From: Stercorarius parasiticus
Lineage: Eukaryota; Chordata; Aves; Charadriiformes; Stercorariidae
Assembly: GCA_013396915.1 (NCBI GenBank)
Contig: VWZL01000728.1
Coordinates: 744,001-808,000, forward strand
Direction: 5' to 3'
DNA length: 64,000 bases
Shown here: piece by piece, positions 40,692-54,548 of the stretch
Layout: each line of letters starts with the position of its first letter
How positions within the stretch are numbered: the first letter of the stretch is position 1
Made by a program: the position numbers and the translations under genes
Notes under the pieces: model-generated
Told to the model about the DNA's origin: nothing
The model's input: only the letters and a program-made list of their open reading frames with translations
Database searches by the model: none

Positions 40692-43600
40692 CCAATGAGA
40701 GCTAGCAAAAAAATACAAAAGGATGGTTTTGCTCAAGAAGTCAAGCTTCTCAAAACTGGAGCAGCATGAGAAACTGGCCTGCTTAAACTCCACTTACGGA
40801 CAGAGGGGAGAAGAATGAGCAATGAAGGAAAAACATGGAAACCACAGGAAGAGATTCCACCCTGTGATGTTAGTCATCCATATCCAAGCTAGTCACCAAT
40901 GCTTATTTTTAGCCAGGCTCGAAACAGGCACTTCTAAAGTACAACTCCCATCCTAAGATACGGTTCTAAAATTGCATATTATTCTTGCCTTAGAAGCCTC
41001 CATTTCGCTCTGTAGACACTAAAAGTAGTTCACAGTGACTAGTGCAGTAGGAGAGAACCCCACCACAGATGCATGATTTAGCTGAGATGGATTTCAAATT
41101 AGGTTCCCCGTTCCCAGGTTGACCTACTTGGTCTTCATAGGAGAAGCAGGCAGAAGACTGAAGATTGAGCATGAGCTGAAGAAAGGCCAAGCATACAATA
41201 GTCTGGATACACTTTACCACAGCAAGAGACACACTGAAGATGTCATGTATAGATTGAGAAGTAACAGAAAACAAATTAAAGAAATTCAGAGAGCTTTGAG
41301 TTTCTTGCTCAAACACAGAAGAAGAATTAGGACATCAGGAACATACATAAAAGGCTTACATCCAAATAAAATAAAATAATATTTGTTGCTATGAAATCGG
41401 GTCTATTGCCCTGAGGAAACATCTGGAGAGAGTCTCAATAGTTTCCTGTCTGCCAGCCAACCCTGGAGTGAATTTGGAGCTTGCAAATAATGGTGTCAGA
41501 TAAAGTGAGGAAGAACAGCTGGACTATGTGTACTTAAACAATTCATTTATTACATGCAAAATTATACTTCCCCCAGACAATACACCCAGCTGATGACGGA
41601 AAGATATATTCATATTAATCCAGCAGGGTGAGAGTTGGCTTAGTGGTAATTACTGGGCAGCAGCTGACACATGGTAACATGATGAAAGAGGAGGGGCAGG
41701 TTAGCCTGGCCTGCCATGTCTTCGGAAGAGAATGATCCCGAGCAGTAGCTTGGATTGCTTACATGAAAAGATGGCTCTGATCCCAGAAAAGCACAAAAGC
41801 AAGCTAACACCTTCTCAGCCAGAGCTGGTGGGAAAAATCTACAAGATGTGTGGAGGGTTCCTGCCAAAAAAATCAAACTGGGACAGAAGAAAAATAAAAT
41901 TAGGTCAACATTTCTGTAGGAAATTGGACTGCACGGAAGCAGTCTGCAAAGAGTAACTCAGAAAAGCAAGTCTGTTGCAAGGTCTTAAAATTTTCTGTAC
42001 AGGGCGAAAATGACCATGATCACTGGAAAAAAAATTAGAGGCTCAGAAACTGAGAAAAAGTTGTAAACCACTCAAGGTGTGTCTTTTCTCTACAGTTCTG
42101 TGTTACAGATGAAATTACAAAAGGAGAAGAAGGTGCCACCATTAACATATCAGAAAGTTCATTCCTAGAAGGAAAATGAACTGGAGGCAAAACTCACAAT
42201 ACTTTTCATCCTTGAGAGTACAGAACAGAGAAGCCACATTTAACAACTGCCAGAGGTGATCCATCACATGGAAGAAGAGAGCCATATGCAACAAATTCAA
42301 ACTGCAGTGGAAACATTTCAGGAGATGACAATACCAACATTTTTTCTAAAGGCACACTGAGCAGCTGAGTACTGCAGGAGAAACATTTTGGAAGATCTCA
42401 GAATATTCTGTATAGAATAAATGGATGGTCCTCACTACACCAACTGCAAAGAAAGATCTTTTTTCCATACCTAAAATTAGACATAGGGAGGATTTAATAA
42501 GGTTGCCTTTACCTAGAAACCAAACCAAACAAAACGAAACAGAAGAGTCTGCACTGTAGGAGATAACTGCTCCAGCAAGTGAAAGAATATGAGTAATAAT
42601 TGCATTTCTCCTTGTTATATTTCTTTCATTTAACTATAAAGTAACGCCTACCCCTACTCAGCCACTCCTGACAGTCAGATCCATCTAGTCACCATGCTCT
42701 CTACTTGTTGAATTTAGCCCAGAAATTCCAAGCTGCCAAAGTACTCCTTTTTTTTCTGTTTTATTGTTTCATCATTTGAAAATGGTGTCTTTTTGCTTCA
42801 GCTTCAGCTGAATCCCTGAGACACTATCTCTCTATAACTTCTCATTCATACAAATAGTAATCAGATCCCCAAATCCCCAAGGAATTCAGGTTGGGGTAGT
42901 AAATTCTCAAATAGCCAAGACTGACCCAAAGATTTCCAGCCAATACCCACAACACACAAGCCACTTCCCCTTATTAAGTTTTCCATTTCAGATGTCATAA
43001 AACTGTGGTTTTCCTCCATGTGGAAATCCCCTACAACAATCCTGCAGCCATCGGTTGCCCTCAGGCACTGGCATGGTGTGCCTTCAGGAGCAGAGTAGTC
43101 TGCGAAGCCTCGCCAGAGCAGAGCCACAAAAGAAAGATGACAGAATTGAGAAGAATTGGATAAGACAGCCAGGATAAATTTGGTATAGCCATGAAGACAG
43201 CAGTTGATACTACAGAAACATGCCCTACTTCTATATTACATTCTCCATCTTACCTTCCTTGCCTATCTTCCACCCCTCCTTTTTTGAGGACAGATGGATA
43301 CCCTTCCCCTTCACAACACCACCTTTCACAGTATAATGTTTAAGCTGTGGGGTTTATGCATCCGCCTTTCTCAGGTTCTCTGGTGAGGCAGGACATGTTA
43401 CTTGCAGGATGCCAGGGACAGGACTAAGGTCTAACATGCTTCAGTTGGGTGGCTGAAACCGGGTCAGGAGCAACCTTTGCCATGGAAGAGGCTTTATTAC
43501 TCACAGTAGGAAAGGCTGCATTCAAGGAAAGAGTCACAGCTTTCCCCTGAATCCTTTGTTCCACCATTCCCCTCAGTCTGGGCCCTAGTGAGACACCTCT

Positions 43601-45446
43601 GGAGTGTCAAGCAGTTATCATTAGGGGATACAAAGGCTAACGTCACCTTCAAGCTGATGACCAACTCAAGAACAATTATATCATCTGTACTTGTTCCTTC
43701 CACCTCCTCCCAGGGAAACACCTGTTCTTGCCCCCTTGCTTTGCTGAGGCTCCAGAGGGATCAAGATCTGAAGCCTGGAAGTGCTTCTGGATCTTTAGAG
43801 AAGGGAAAGAAGAGCTTCTCAGTCTCTTCTCTTGCCACAAGCTGCTGGAAATCACAATTCAGGTAAGGCATCCTTGACAGCTCCACACTAAAAGACCTAA
43901 AAATAAATCCTGCTTCTCGAGCCAAAAGATTTGTGTAACAGCTGGTGGAGCCGAGCTTAGGAGAAAGAATTCTACCAGCACCATATTTATGGGCCTTGTT
44001 TACACAGAGTTGTAAGAACTAGTAATTGTAATGAAAACAAATGGACCGGTTTATCTCTCTGCTTTGATTTCCTTTCCAGGTGATTAAGGACTGCATCAAA
44101 AGACCTCATAAAAGCCCAAGGTTCTTCTCTACCATGGTACAGCCAGATTGTCTTAGGCATGGAAAGACAACTTGTCCACAGACTGCTGCATGTCTGAGAC
44201 TCACTAGAGCTGCTCATTTCCCTACAGATGTTGACCAGTTGAAGGGGCACTGGAAACTATTTTAATATGAAACTGGTCTAGACATAAATTAAATACTAAA
44301 TGCATTTCCATCACCTGTATCATACAGAGAGGGGAAAGAAAATAATAATAAAAAAAAAAAGCATCAGAAGCTGGGAAGATCTCTTTGCACTTTAAAATCT
44401 AATACTGAAACATTTCACAAGCTGCCTGGCAAAAGTAGGTCTTCAGACAAAAGAAACTCAGACTCCACCCTACTATTATAAGAAACTGGTCAGGGATCTT
44501 CTGAACAAAGCCCAAACACTTTGAAAATATTTGAATTCAAGTTGTATAGTTCAACCCAGATCTGGCTTATAAAGGAACCAGCTAGGTTAAGACAATGCAC
44601 TGATGTCATGTTTCATGTTTTTACAGTTAAAAAAAAACATGCTTTCACCTGATGGGTCCACTCAGTGCAGTTTGCTTAAACCTGATGCTTAAACCTTGCC
44701 TCTCTCTGCTTCTCCACTTCATGTCCAACAAAAAGAGGAAAGTGGACTAAACTAGTAGAAGAAAAAGGTCCACTCAAAAACCTTCACATTTCAATTTCTC
44801 TTAAGCCTAATTGGTACTGAGCATACTCAGCCAAAAATTTGCCATTTCTGCTTCTCAGTAGCATATATTTTGCTTTTCTACTGCATGACTGGTTTGTAGT
44901 GGAACACGAAGTCCAAATACAGCTGCAACAAGAGCAGTGACATAAACGAGTATCACTAAAGAAGTTAAGGCGTGTTTCAGTCCTGGGTGAAAACCAGCCT
45001 GTCTTTTTCCTACTTTCGCCCCACCTCCAGAAATGCTGAAGTGTCTCAGATCCGAGACAAAAAGTATTATTTTCAGATTATGGGGGTTTTTTTTCTTAAA
45101 CCGAAAACCTGGGGAAAAAACATGTTCACTTTGGTCAGTCAAAACACATTTCAATCATTTCTAAATAATTTAGCTTTAGCAACTTGCAAAAGGTACTATA
45201 AATAGAAATGCCATTTTGAGGGAAGGCTAACTTTTTTGATTGCTTGTTTATTCCTTTCTTCATGACATTTTAACCACTTCAAAATCAGCTCCAGAGCCTG
45301 GGGGAGGGGCTAAGGTTGAGCAATATGTTGCCACTGACCCCCTTCCGATGAGGGTTTTGTTAACAAGCCTTATTGAAAACTAGACATAAAAGGGGAAAAA
45401 ACCCAGAAACCAAAGCCCCCTACTTCCAGAGTCTGAGGTCAGATTA

Positions 45447-45615
45447 GAATCACAGAATTGTCTAGGTTGGAAGGGACCTTTCAGATCGAGTCCAACAATC
45501 AACCTAGCACTGACAAAAATCATCACTAAACCATATTGCTAAGCACTATGTCTACTGGTCTTTTAAATACCTCCGGGGATGGCGATTCCACCACTCCCCT
45601 GCGCAGCCTGTTCCA
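45447..45615 (-). mobile_element. CR1 LINE 3' fragment, younger copy
   Basis: On the plus strand the block starts with tagaatcacagaattg, continues through ggttggaagggaccttt and ends with gcgcagcctgttcca. This is the reverse complement of the 3' end of an avian CR1, whose terminal (ATTCTRTG) repeat lies at the left edge here. The rest matches the well-known avian form with the aaatacctcc-ggggatgg stretch. It is 5'-truncated at about 45615, as most CR1 copies are. Its orientation is the same as SORCS3. The open frame crossing it on the plus strand (45536-45970) is partly antisense CR1 and not a gene. Confidence 0.88.
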
Positions 45616-46214
45616 AGATGGAGACATGACAGACACGGCAAGCAATGTGCCATGCAGAGGGACAGTTTCCCACATCAGCAATGCAGAGCGGAGCACGAGA
45701 CCAGACACAGAACGGGGCAGCGATACAGAACGGGAAAGAGAGGGACAACACTGGGACTATGAAGGGATCAGAATGGGATGGAGACGGCAGAGCTGCCTCC
45801 TGCTACCAGGGTCTAACAAGGTGCACCAGGAGATATCTTTAGCACTATTTCTTCCACTGTTATCCGATCAGCTCAGCCAGAGGCAGAGGAGGGTTGCAGG
45901 CTGCTCCTGTTGTCCCCAGATGCTGCTTCATTCCCTTTTTCCCCAGGATCGGCTCTTTAACACTGACTAAAGACTGAATTGGCTCTAATAGCTGTGGACT
46001 TTTCTCCCTCCAAGCTGGGCTGGTCCCTTTGACCAGCTTCTTCTCACCTTAAAAATCTTTAGGCAGCTTTTAGTCTGAGGTGTGTGCTAACTGGATCCAC
46101 CAACCACCTGGATATACCCAATGGGGCTGCTCTGTGCCCTCCCAGCTCAAGAGGAAAATCTTGTTTGCTCCTGGGGGCTCCAAACTGCAGACATTTAGAA
46201 GCCCCTCCTTATGC

Positions 46215-46800
46215 TCCATCAATGCTTATTCTCCAGAAGTTTAACAATAAGGGGAAATAAATGGGAACCACATGTCTAATGGGAAGATTTTTCATTCAAA
46301 TGTGCTTTATTGTGTGATATATGCCTTTAATTACAGTGCAAGCGTCTGGGTACATTCGTTGCTATTACAGACCAATCTTTCATGTTTATGGAGCATAAGA
46401 CTACAACGAGCAAAGCAGGAGAGGCTCAGACATTAGCCAGAGTGGGACATAAAGCTACAATCACATGCTTGGCTCTTCCTCTCTTCTATCTGTAGGGTAA
46501 TCTCTATATTAGGCAGAACAGGATTTAATGGAAGAGGTTTTTTTTCAGACTAGTGAAAGAATGAGATTTAACACCACCAAACCACCTTCCAAATTCATAT
46601 AACATTTTGTTGAGTTATTTCTTTATGTAGAAAAAGCAACATTTCTGAAAATGTACACATGGGTTTAAAATTGCATTTAGAACAGCATTTTATTCTGAGT
46701 TGTAATTGTTGGTCATGTAAAAAATTTTACATGGCTTGAAAGAAATAAATATTAGCTCAAGCAGGACATGTCCTTTTGGCAAAATTAAAGCAATGTATTT
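46215..46800. promoter_or_regulatory. Candidate conserved non-coding cluster
   Basis: Two AT-rich blocks, about 46220-46480 and 46640-46800, have non-repetitive texture with tttaattacag, tgctttattgtg and attaaagcaatg segments. The second holds a near-perfect inverted repeat at 46714-46733 (arms catgtaaaa and ttttacatg, 2-nt centre). The intervening ~160 bp are unremarkable. Function is unproven. Confidence 0.28.
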
Positions 46801-49800
46801 TGCTACAGGTTAAATCGTATGTCATTTAACACACACACACCCCTGCCACCCAATTCAGCTTCAGTTTTCCATTCATCAGCATTTTCAGGGAGGTTACTCA
46901 AGAAAGTTCTCAAGTTATGTGACCCCTCACCCTGCAGACACTGAGCAGACACACACCTGAAGTTAATCTAGCTCACACAGGTGAAAATCCTGTAAAGTAA
47001 ACCTGCTCCCACTTGAGGCCAGCCCCAGCAGAGGGTAGGTGTCCACCCTCCCCATACAGTTCTCATGTCACCAGTTGAAGAAGAGCAAACTTCACAGGTC
47101 CTTACGACGTGCACCCCACCTCTCAGAGGTGTTGCACAACTCCACTTCTTGACGAAGTCAGAGGGTCTCACACCACCCACATTCTTCCACCCCATTCACC
47201 CTACAAGGACACTGTGCCCCCTCAGCCAGAGGCCACGGGTTCTGTCAGGGATTTATGAGGCAAAGAAGGGATCGTTGCAAAATGTTTATTGGCTGCTAAA
47301 CTGCACCTTTTCCAAGACAGGAACTCAGCCAGGATCTCACCAGATTTCAAAAGCTGAAAAGTAGCTCTTGTCATCCTCAGGAAAAGTGAGAAAACAGAGC
47401 ATTGCATTGGTCCATTGTGCCAAGCACATTTCCTATAAGTACCCACTATCAGGGCAAGCAAAGGTTGAGCTACACAAAAGATAGATTTTTCTGATGATTG
47501 AGGGAGCTTGTGGCCAGGCACTGGATAAATACAGGCTGCTCCAATCAATCCTGCTCTGATCCCACCCTTCTCTGCTGCCAGAGGCCAATGCAGCCTCTCT
47601 GCATGCACCCACAGTAACGAAGCTGTGAAGCTGGAGGGGCTTTCTCTGCTCAGTGGCATTAGCACATCAGCCCAGCAGGTCCACAAGCCAGCGCTGTGCA
47701 TTCAGAGCAGTTAAGCACTTTGCCCTCCATGGCACAGGTTTCACTCAGTCTGAGGCAAAGATGTGTACACCAAGAAATGCATCACAGGTGCAGGTGACAG
47801 ACAACTCGGAGGGAAGTCAGGAAAAGGCAATGACAAGAGTGAACCAAGAAGAGAAAAACTGCAAGAGCTGAACGTGCAGAATTTCTCTAGGGACCATATA
47901 TAAATGGCATAACACCAAGGAAACGGGAAACTTTGAAGACTGGTATGGGTGAGAAGGCAGAGACAGACATTTTTAATCATTAAAGACTCTTCTGAAATAA
48001 ACTTCCTAAGACAGTTCAATACAAGCATTGCAAATAATAATTTTTAATAATTTCCTTTCCATTTTATCACTGATGTCTATTACTTCTCATGGCAATGTAT
48101 TCTGCAAAGGGGCCAAAAGGACATATTCTCAGCTCCACCTGCCAGGAGATACCTAAGTCAGGAAGGATGGCACAACTGGCATTTCCCTGGATTTACTCTA
48201 GCTGGACTCCGCTTCTTGGGCCTTACAGCAGGCATTTATAGGCTGACACAACACACTATGCCACCTCCAACTCCTTTGGTCATGGATATGCCGCCAATGC
48301 CATCCTGAAAAGCTTCTGGGAAGCTATAGTGGATGAATGGTCACTGTTTAGAATGTGTACAGGTCCTGAACTGGGAGGAATCACACTCAGGACAATTCAG
48401 GTCCCCACGCTCTCCCTGTGCTCTATACCACCTGTGACCAAGGCCAGATACCGGACCAAACCAGCAAAAAGAAAGGTCCACCATAGTTAATGGGAGTCTT
48501 GTGTCCTCCCAAAATAGAACATAGATGCTGCCTATAGGACAACTATGACTGTGAAATAAATTCTATGGGTAAAAAAAATTATAAAAATGAGGTAGAAAAC
48601 TTCAGCTTCTGATTGTACTGAAGATGCAGCTTCAGCAAATATTATCTCCTACTTGAACACCCTAGCTCTTGTACCATCTTCTACAATTAACTCGTTTAGG
48701 CCGTCTTCATTACCACATGGCTGTCACACCTGTCCTATAATAGATCTAGAGAACTAAAATTTAAGATGAAATGGCCCATATGTCTTGATGCATTGGATGC
48801 CTCAAGTGCCAAAGGAAACCTGCCTCTGCAAGCTTGAACATATAATATAATAAAGAAAAACAGAGTTCCTTTCAGCCTTACTCTCCTACTCCCCAGTCAG
48901 CTCTGGTGTCCACCAGAGGCTCTGCTAGCTTGCAGGTGTTCTCCAGGATTGCTCTTATTATAACCCACTTAAAATCCTGTGAGGTAATTCAGTCCAGCTC
49001 TAGCTAGACGCATTTCTCATCGGCCAGGTTCCCTGGTAACCCATGCATTGACAACAGGCAACTATTGAAGGGAAAAGCAGAGCGTGCTTACACAGGCTTA
49101 TACCTCTAGACACACACAGAGCCAAGCCAGAGCTCATATGCAGGAAGGAGTTTCAAATCTGGGAAGCTCTAGGGGAATATCCTTTCCTTTCCTTCATTCT
49201 AAACAGCAAGTGGTCTCATGGAAGGCAAGAGATGGTGTCCTCTCTGTACTACACAGGGATTCAGTTCACCCTGATCCAAACATGCAGGGGAGACTGACCA
49301 TACCACCCATTCCCCAGCAGGAAGGGCAGCATACGGCTGTTTACAGGAAGAACCCAAATGAACAGCATCATTGTAAATGCCAACCACCGTCAGGAACAAT
49401 TTAGCTTGACAGTTGTAGCAGAAACTGTCACTGCGCTGAGGCATCATTGCCAGAAAAATCACCAAATGAGAAACTTGCATGTTTCAGGGATCCCCTAAGG
49501 CTGCTGGGCATACACCATTTACACTGTCATCTCTGATTCATCCATCACCTGGTTCCTGCAATCAAACAGTGGAAAATTGTACCTTTGGAATAAATGAATC
49601 TGCAATTGCAGATCATGCAAGAAAAAGGAAGCTCTTATCTAACCTCTCTCAGCAGCTATCTAGGTTTCTATATATTCTGTGGTGTCCGTATTTAAGCTAT
49701 TTATCCCATTTAATTCAAACTCCAGGTACCTTCAATCTACCTTATGGAGCAGTGTGAAGGAAAAAAAAACCAAACAACTACACAAAAAAATCAACAAAAA

Positions 49801-51594
49801 TAAGCAAACCTGATCCAAGGCAACAACTCTCATCAACAAGTCACCAAACATGACAGAATGTAATTTTAATTCCTGAATTTAACGAAGGTTCACAGTGATG
49901 GTACAGCATAATTCATAAGATAAGGGAAGGCTGCAGAGGCAAAATAAAGCAGCCACCTCCACGCTGTCACTACAGAAAAAACAACTTATCTGGCTAGGGA
50001 ACGTTGGACTCAATTTTGCAGCAGAACTTTCAGGTTTATCACATTTGTGCCATTGGGTATGTGTGTGTAACTCTTGCGGACTTGCACCGAGATCTGAAGA
50101 AATCAACTGGCCTGAAGCAAGTACTGCATCAGTCAGAGGACAAAACCAGAACCCTGTTTTGGCAGCAAAACTTTTGATGACATTATTGTTCTCTTACTAT
50201 ATGGCAGGAAAGTCCCCCTGGGTACAGTATACTCTCCTAACATGTTATTTGTACGTGCTGTTATCTCTTGAACACTGCAAGTACAAAATGCTACCAAATT
50301 TACATTCAGATGGTTTATGATCACTGAGCCTCTGGCAGAAATGAGAAGTTCAGGGTAGGAGGCTGTGGGAAGGATCAGGTTTTCCTCCTTTTGCACTACC
50401 GAATCTCAAGGATTTTCTATAATGCTTTAAGTTTTGTTGTTTGTTTTATCAATTTTCCTTCTCTCAAAAATACCACCCTTCATTTTGGTGCCTCAGCTCC
50501 TCCTTTTATCATACCCACAATACTTCGGATGTGCCAAAATTTTACTGCATGATGCCCTAACTTTCATTTGATAGCCACCCATGGTCCTATAAAAATCAAT
50601 TGAACACAAACGTGAAGAATTTTATTACACTGGAAGAACTTCTTGTAACTGACATAAAACTGTTGTGGGGCTTCTACTGCAAAAATTCAAACACGTACGC
50701 AAGTGTGTACACACCCCACACAAACAGGCCACCAGCCTTCTCCCAGACAACCTATATGGAAGACGAGTTTGACCAAAACGCAACTGAAGACGTGGCACAT
50801 TTGCAATGATGAATAAAGATCTCTCTTAGAAGCACAAATGGTCCGCAGTAGAACAGTGCTAGAATCAGATTATGAAAATCTTGGCTTTTTTGCCTTTTTT
50901 TTTCTTTAAAGATAAAGGTTCTAGTTTTATTAACTGTGAGGAAAGAATTGAAAAACATGATTCACAACCTTTCCTCAGTCACAGAAGCCTCAAGAGAAAT
51001 ACAAGAGAGGACAACCGAAATTGTCCAAACACCTTCCTGATTTTTTCTCTGCCAAACTCAGGACTTTCGAAGGACAAATTCGTGACTTCTAAAACCTTGG
51101 GATTGCTAGTTCTGAGGTGCTAGACCAGAAAATCCAGGCACTGACTCCTTTTTCACCACTGAAGCAATGAGCATGAAAAGCTGAAACACATAGTGGGTTA
51201 ACATTGAGTGTATGGGAAATTTGAATCATCTGTGCCTACTGTGCGGACAAAGAACATAAAGCTGTTCCTCTGGAACCTTTATTCCCCAGAATAATATTGA
51301 TTACATGCAGTTTCTTTCAGAAGGAAAAAAGAAAAAAAAAAAAAGAAAAAAGAGGAGGAAAAAATAAAAGAAATTTTAAAAAAATTAAAGAGGTGAATTT
51401 TTATGTGTCAAGGTTGAAAGATGGAAACAAATAGTTGCATTAACATAAGCGATGGCTTGCACATAAGCAGATGAGCCCAGGGAATCTGCATCTCAGCAAG
51501 TGGATTTTAGGGGAAAAAAACCCTGTACACTGGGAAGGAGTAAACCACATCTATCTTGTTTTCTTGAGGGAGCAGAGTAACATACATGTTTTTA

Positions 51595-51665
51595 GGCCAG
51601 ATCCCCCAGTAACATAAATCAGCGTTTCCCTGCTAAAATCAATGGACCTACACTGAATTTCAGCT
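51595..51665. repeat. Possible ancient palindromic amniote repeat remnant
   Basis: The core includes ggccagatcccccagt, taaatcagcgtt, aaaatcaatggacctac and actgaatttcagctg. The order mirrors a common reptile/bird repeat motif built around a gaagtcaatggag centre with taaatca / tgattta arms. The arms here form a degraded inverted repeat. Name and orientation are uncertain. Confidence 0.4.
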
Positions 51666-54415
51666 GCTACATATGTGACTGCACACATCTTTTGTAAACC
51701 AGCTCAGGTGTGCTGTTAGATCAGAACATGGTCCATTTCCCCACTGAAACCAAGCACTGGAGGCAGGAATAGTTTGTAGTGAGTCAAAAAGGGGAGGAGA
51801 CAGAGAGGAAACCAATTTGCAAAGGGCAATCTGAAACAAAACTAGGGCCACATACCAGCTTCCAGTATTGCAGAAATCCGTTTCACAGAATAGCCACTAA
51901 ATTATTTGAAATTAAATATATGAGCTTTTTAGTATACTGCTGTGCTACACTATGAAAGAAGGGCCCTCTCTGCCCTGTGGCACATCTACAACTATAGCAC
52001 TTGGTGATGTGAAATTCCCAGGGGGGGTCCCCACCCCAACCACACTGGAAGTTCTGCCACGGCCTGAAGACTGGGGAGAGACAAGGTTGCAAGAAGAACT
52101 CCTGTAACATTTTTATAGGGCCATCTGGGCCAGAGGAAAGGAAAAGAGAACATGATTTAGGAAGTCTGGGTACCTTTGCAGCTCTGTCGCTGGTTAGATG
52201 GCTAACCTTGCATCGCACATTTCAGCTCCCTGTGCTTCAATGTCCCTTCAGCCTCTCTCACTGCCTTGTCGACTCTGTCTCCGTATTGGCAACCATCAAG
52301 CTGTGATTTCTGAGCCATTTAAAAACCTCTTCCATGACAGTGGTAGGTAGTATGACGAGGACAAGACTGTGGTAACAGTGGCACTGCTGAGTAAACCAGA
52401 TGATTCCTCCTGGTCATGGCACGAAGGGATCTACTAAGAACTGCATGGTGCAAAAAACATCAGGGCATCCTGGGATTTACAGAATCTAATTATGCTTCAC
52501 AGAACAGTCATGGAGAGGAAATGTCAGCTCCTGCCTGCTCCTTTCCTGGAGTTTCTCTTTCTTTGGCTCTCAGATACGCATCTCTCAGCTGTATAAAAAG
52601 GTTTTGATAATATACTGGTAGAGATAAGATATAATACCAGTGTCCTGTTAAATGGATGTGACATGCCCAGCAGGAAAGCACTAAGCAAATATTACCATTG
52701 TAGCACTAGATCCCCACTGAAATCAAGTCACAGATGCTCTGTGTGGTCTATGGCCAGCCTGTAGGATCTGATGGCCAGACTGGGCCCTGCACAACCTCAG
52801 CTGCAATGGAAAGCATAGTTACAACAGCAGCTAGAAGTAAAACAGTGGCAAAGACTTTAGTCCTCAGCACTGCCAACGACAGCCAAGGCTCTGTGTCAGG
52901 ATCAGGACTGTATACTTCCTAAAGATTCCCATCCCTGCATGGTTCACATAGCCCTCTTTCCAAGTACAATCATTTGTTTCAGGTTATACAAATATGCCAG
53001 AGGTTCAAAAGCTGAAACACTCCCGCCTTAGAGGCAGAACTGAGAGCAAGGGACAGCCTGCTACTCCCAGGCCTGCTATTTCTACTCCTGACTGCGACCT
53101 CCCAATCTGGCACACAGAAATGCACCCCTCAGGAAGCACGCTCAGGGACTGTCACAGTTCTTTGTTGCTGATGGTGTAGCAAATAGGGATGTGTAGGAGC
53201 ACGTATGGGGAGAAGGACTGTACCTTCACCCCTCAGCATCGTCCATCCAGCTGTCCGCCTCTTTGTTCTGTCTCTCACTCTTCTATCTCATCCCAGTCAC
53301 CCGTCTTTGAGGACATTAGAGACGAAAGTATCATCTTAAGCAGTCCACTGCCATCCTAATGTGCAACACTTCCAAACAGCGATGACTTTTATTGCCAAAG
53401 CAATGTGCAAATACTAATTAATGCCACTATTACCCAGACAGAAAGAGTAGTCCCTGTTGGGCAGATTTCCAACAGTTCTCTGCTGCCTGAATCAATCACA
53501 GTAATGGCAGCTGCTAGGTCCCGAATCCTTCTGGATAAAGCATGACCCTTCTTGGTTAACAAAACATAACAGCTTCTTAACCGCCACCTTCCAGAAAGCA
53601 CTCCTGGTCCAACGGAATTAAATAGCGTCCCTCTATATTCAGTCCTACATGCCCACAGTCATACTTTCAGGTGCTGGCAGACCAATCTTCCCCAAGCCTC
53701 AGCTTTAATGTCCTGAAGCATTAAAGAACGATGAGAGAACAGCATAATCCAAGAGAGTGGAACTACGTAAAATCCCAACACTAAAAGCCTACACATGACT
53801 TGTATGTTCTTGAAGGTACTCTACAATAGTGAAAGCCTGTCTGTATAACCACTTCACACCCTAATGTATAAAGGCTTACATACTTACAGGCCTTAATCCA
53901 CAAAAGCACTTAGGCATAACCTTAAAATTAGGCCCAGCTAAACCATTTGGTTTCTCTGAGGTCAGGGTTGCCTTTTTTTTTTTCTTTCCCCCCTCTATTA
54001 AGTTCTACATTTTATATGTAGTGTTATTCAAAATGAACTTTTGATGACAATTCACACAAGTTTATGTTCATTGTCACAGGCTCCTCTCTGTTACTTCAGC
54101 TATGATATTTTGGTTAAAATTAATCCTGTTGTTCTTTGACCTGGAATAGTCACATTTCTAAACTCAAGCACCACATGGAGTCAATTCAATGAGAGGGGAA
54201 AGGACACCAAACTGAAGTTTTCCATGGTCAGCATCAACAGACATCTGAGTGGAGTCAACAGCTGAATTGTGCTCTTTCTTCAGTTGAAAGTGGTATCATC
54301 TATAATTCTGCTCAACAGATTTTAGAGGAGACTTAATGGTGCCATCAGGCTGGGCAAATACTGAGTCAGAGCTTTGGAAGGCAAAGAAAAAGGGAAAGAA
54401 GAAAAAAAGAAAGAC

Positions 54416-54548
54416 AGAAGAAAGAAGAAAGAAAGAAAGAAAAAAGAAAGAAAAAAGAAAGAAAAAAGAAAGAAAAAAGAAAGAAAAAAGAAAGAAAAAA
54501 GAAAGAAAAAAGAAAGAAAAAAGAAAGAAAAAAGAAAGAAAAAAGAGA
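54416..54548 (+). repeat. All-purine tract with ten perfect 11-mers
   Basis: The plus strand contains no pyrimidine for 133 bp. Within it, 54435-54544 is exactly ten tandem copies of GAAAGAAAAAA with no interruption. Impure GA-rich sequence extends to both sides (about 54376-54588). Because 11 is not a multiple of 3, the tract stays open in all three forward frames as a Lys/Arg/Glu-rich repeat and in reverse as Phe/Leu/Ser-rich. Those open frames (54296-54755) are repeat artefacts. Confidence 0.95.

Noticed and set aside
45536..45970. 144-codon open frame on the plus strand
   Set aside because: The first part is antisense CR1 and the remainder has no family resemblance.
47222..47701. 159-codon open frame on the minus strand
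   Set aside because: Longest frame in the window, but the predicted protein is mixed low-information sequence without motif; no matching exon phases with SORCS3.
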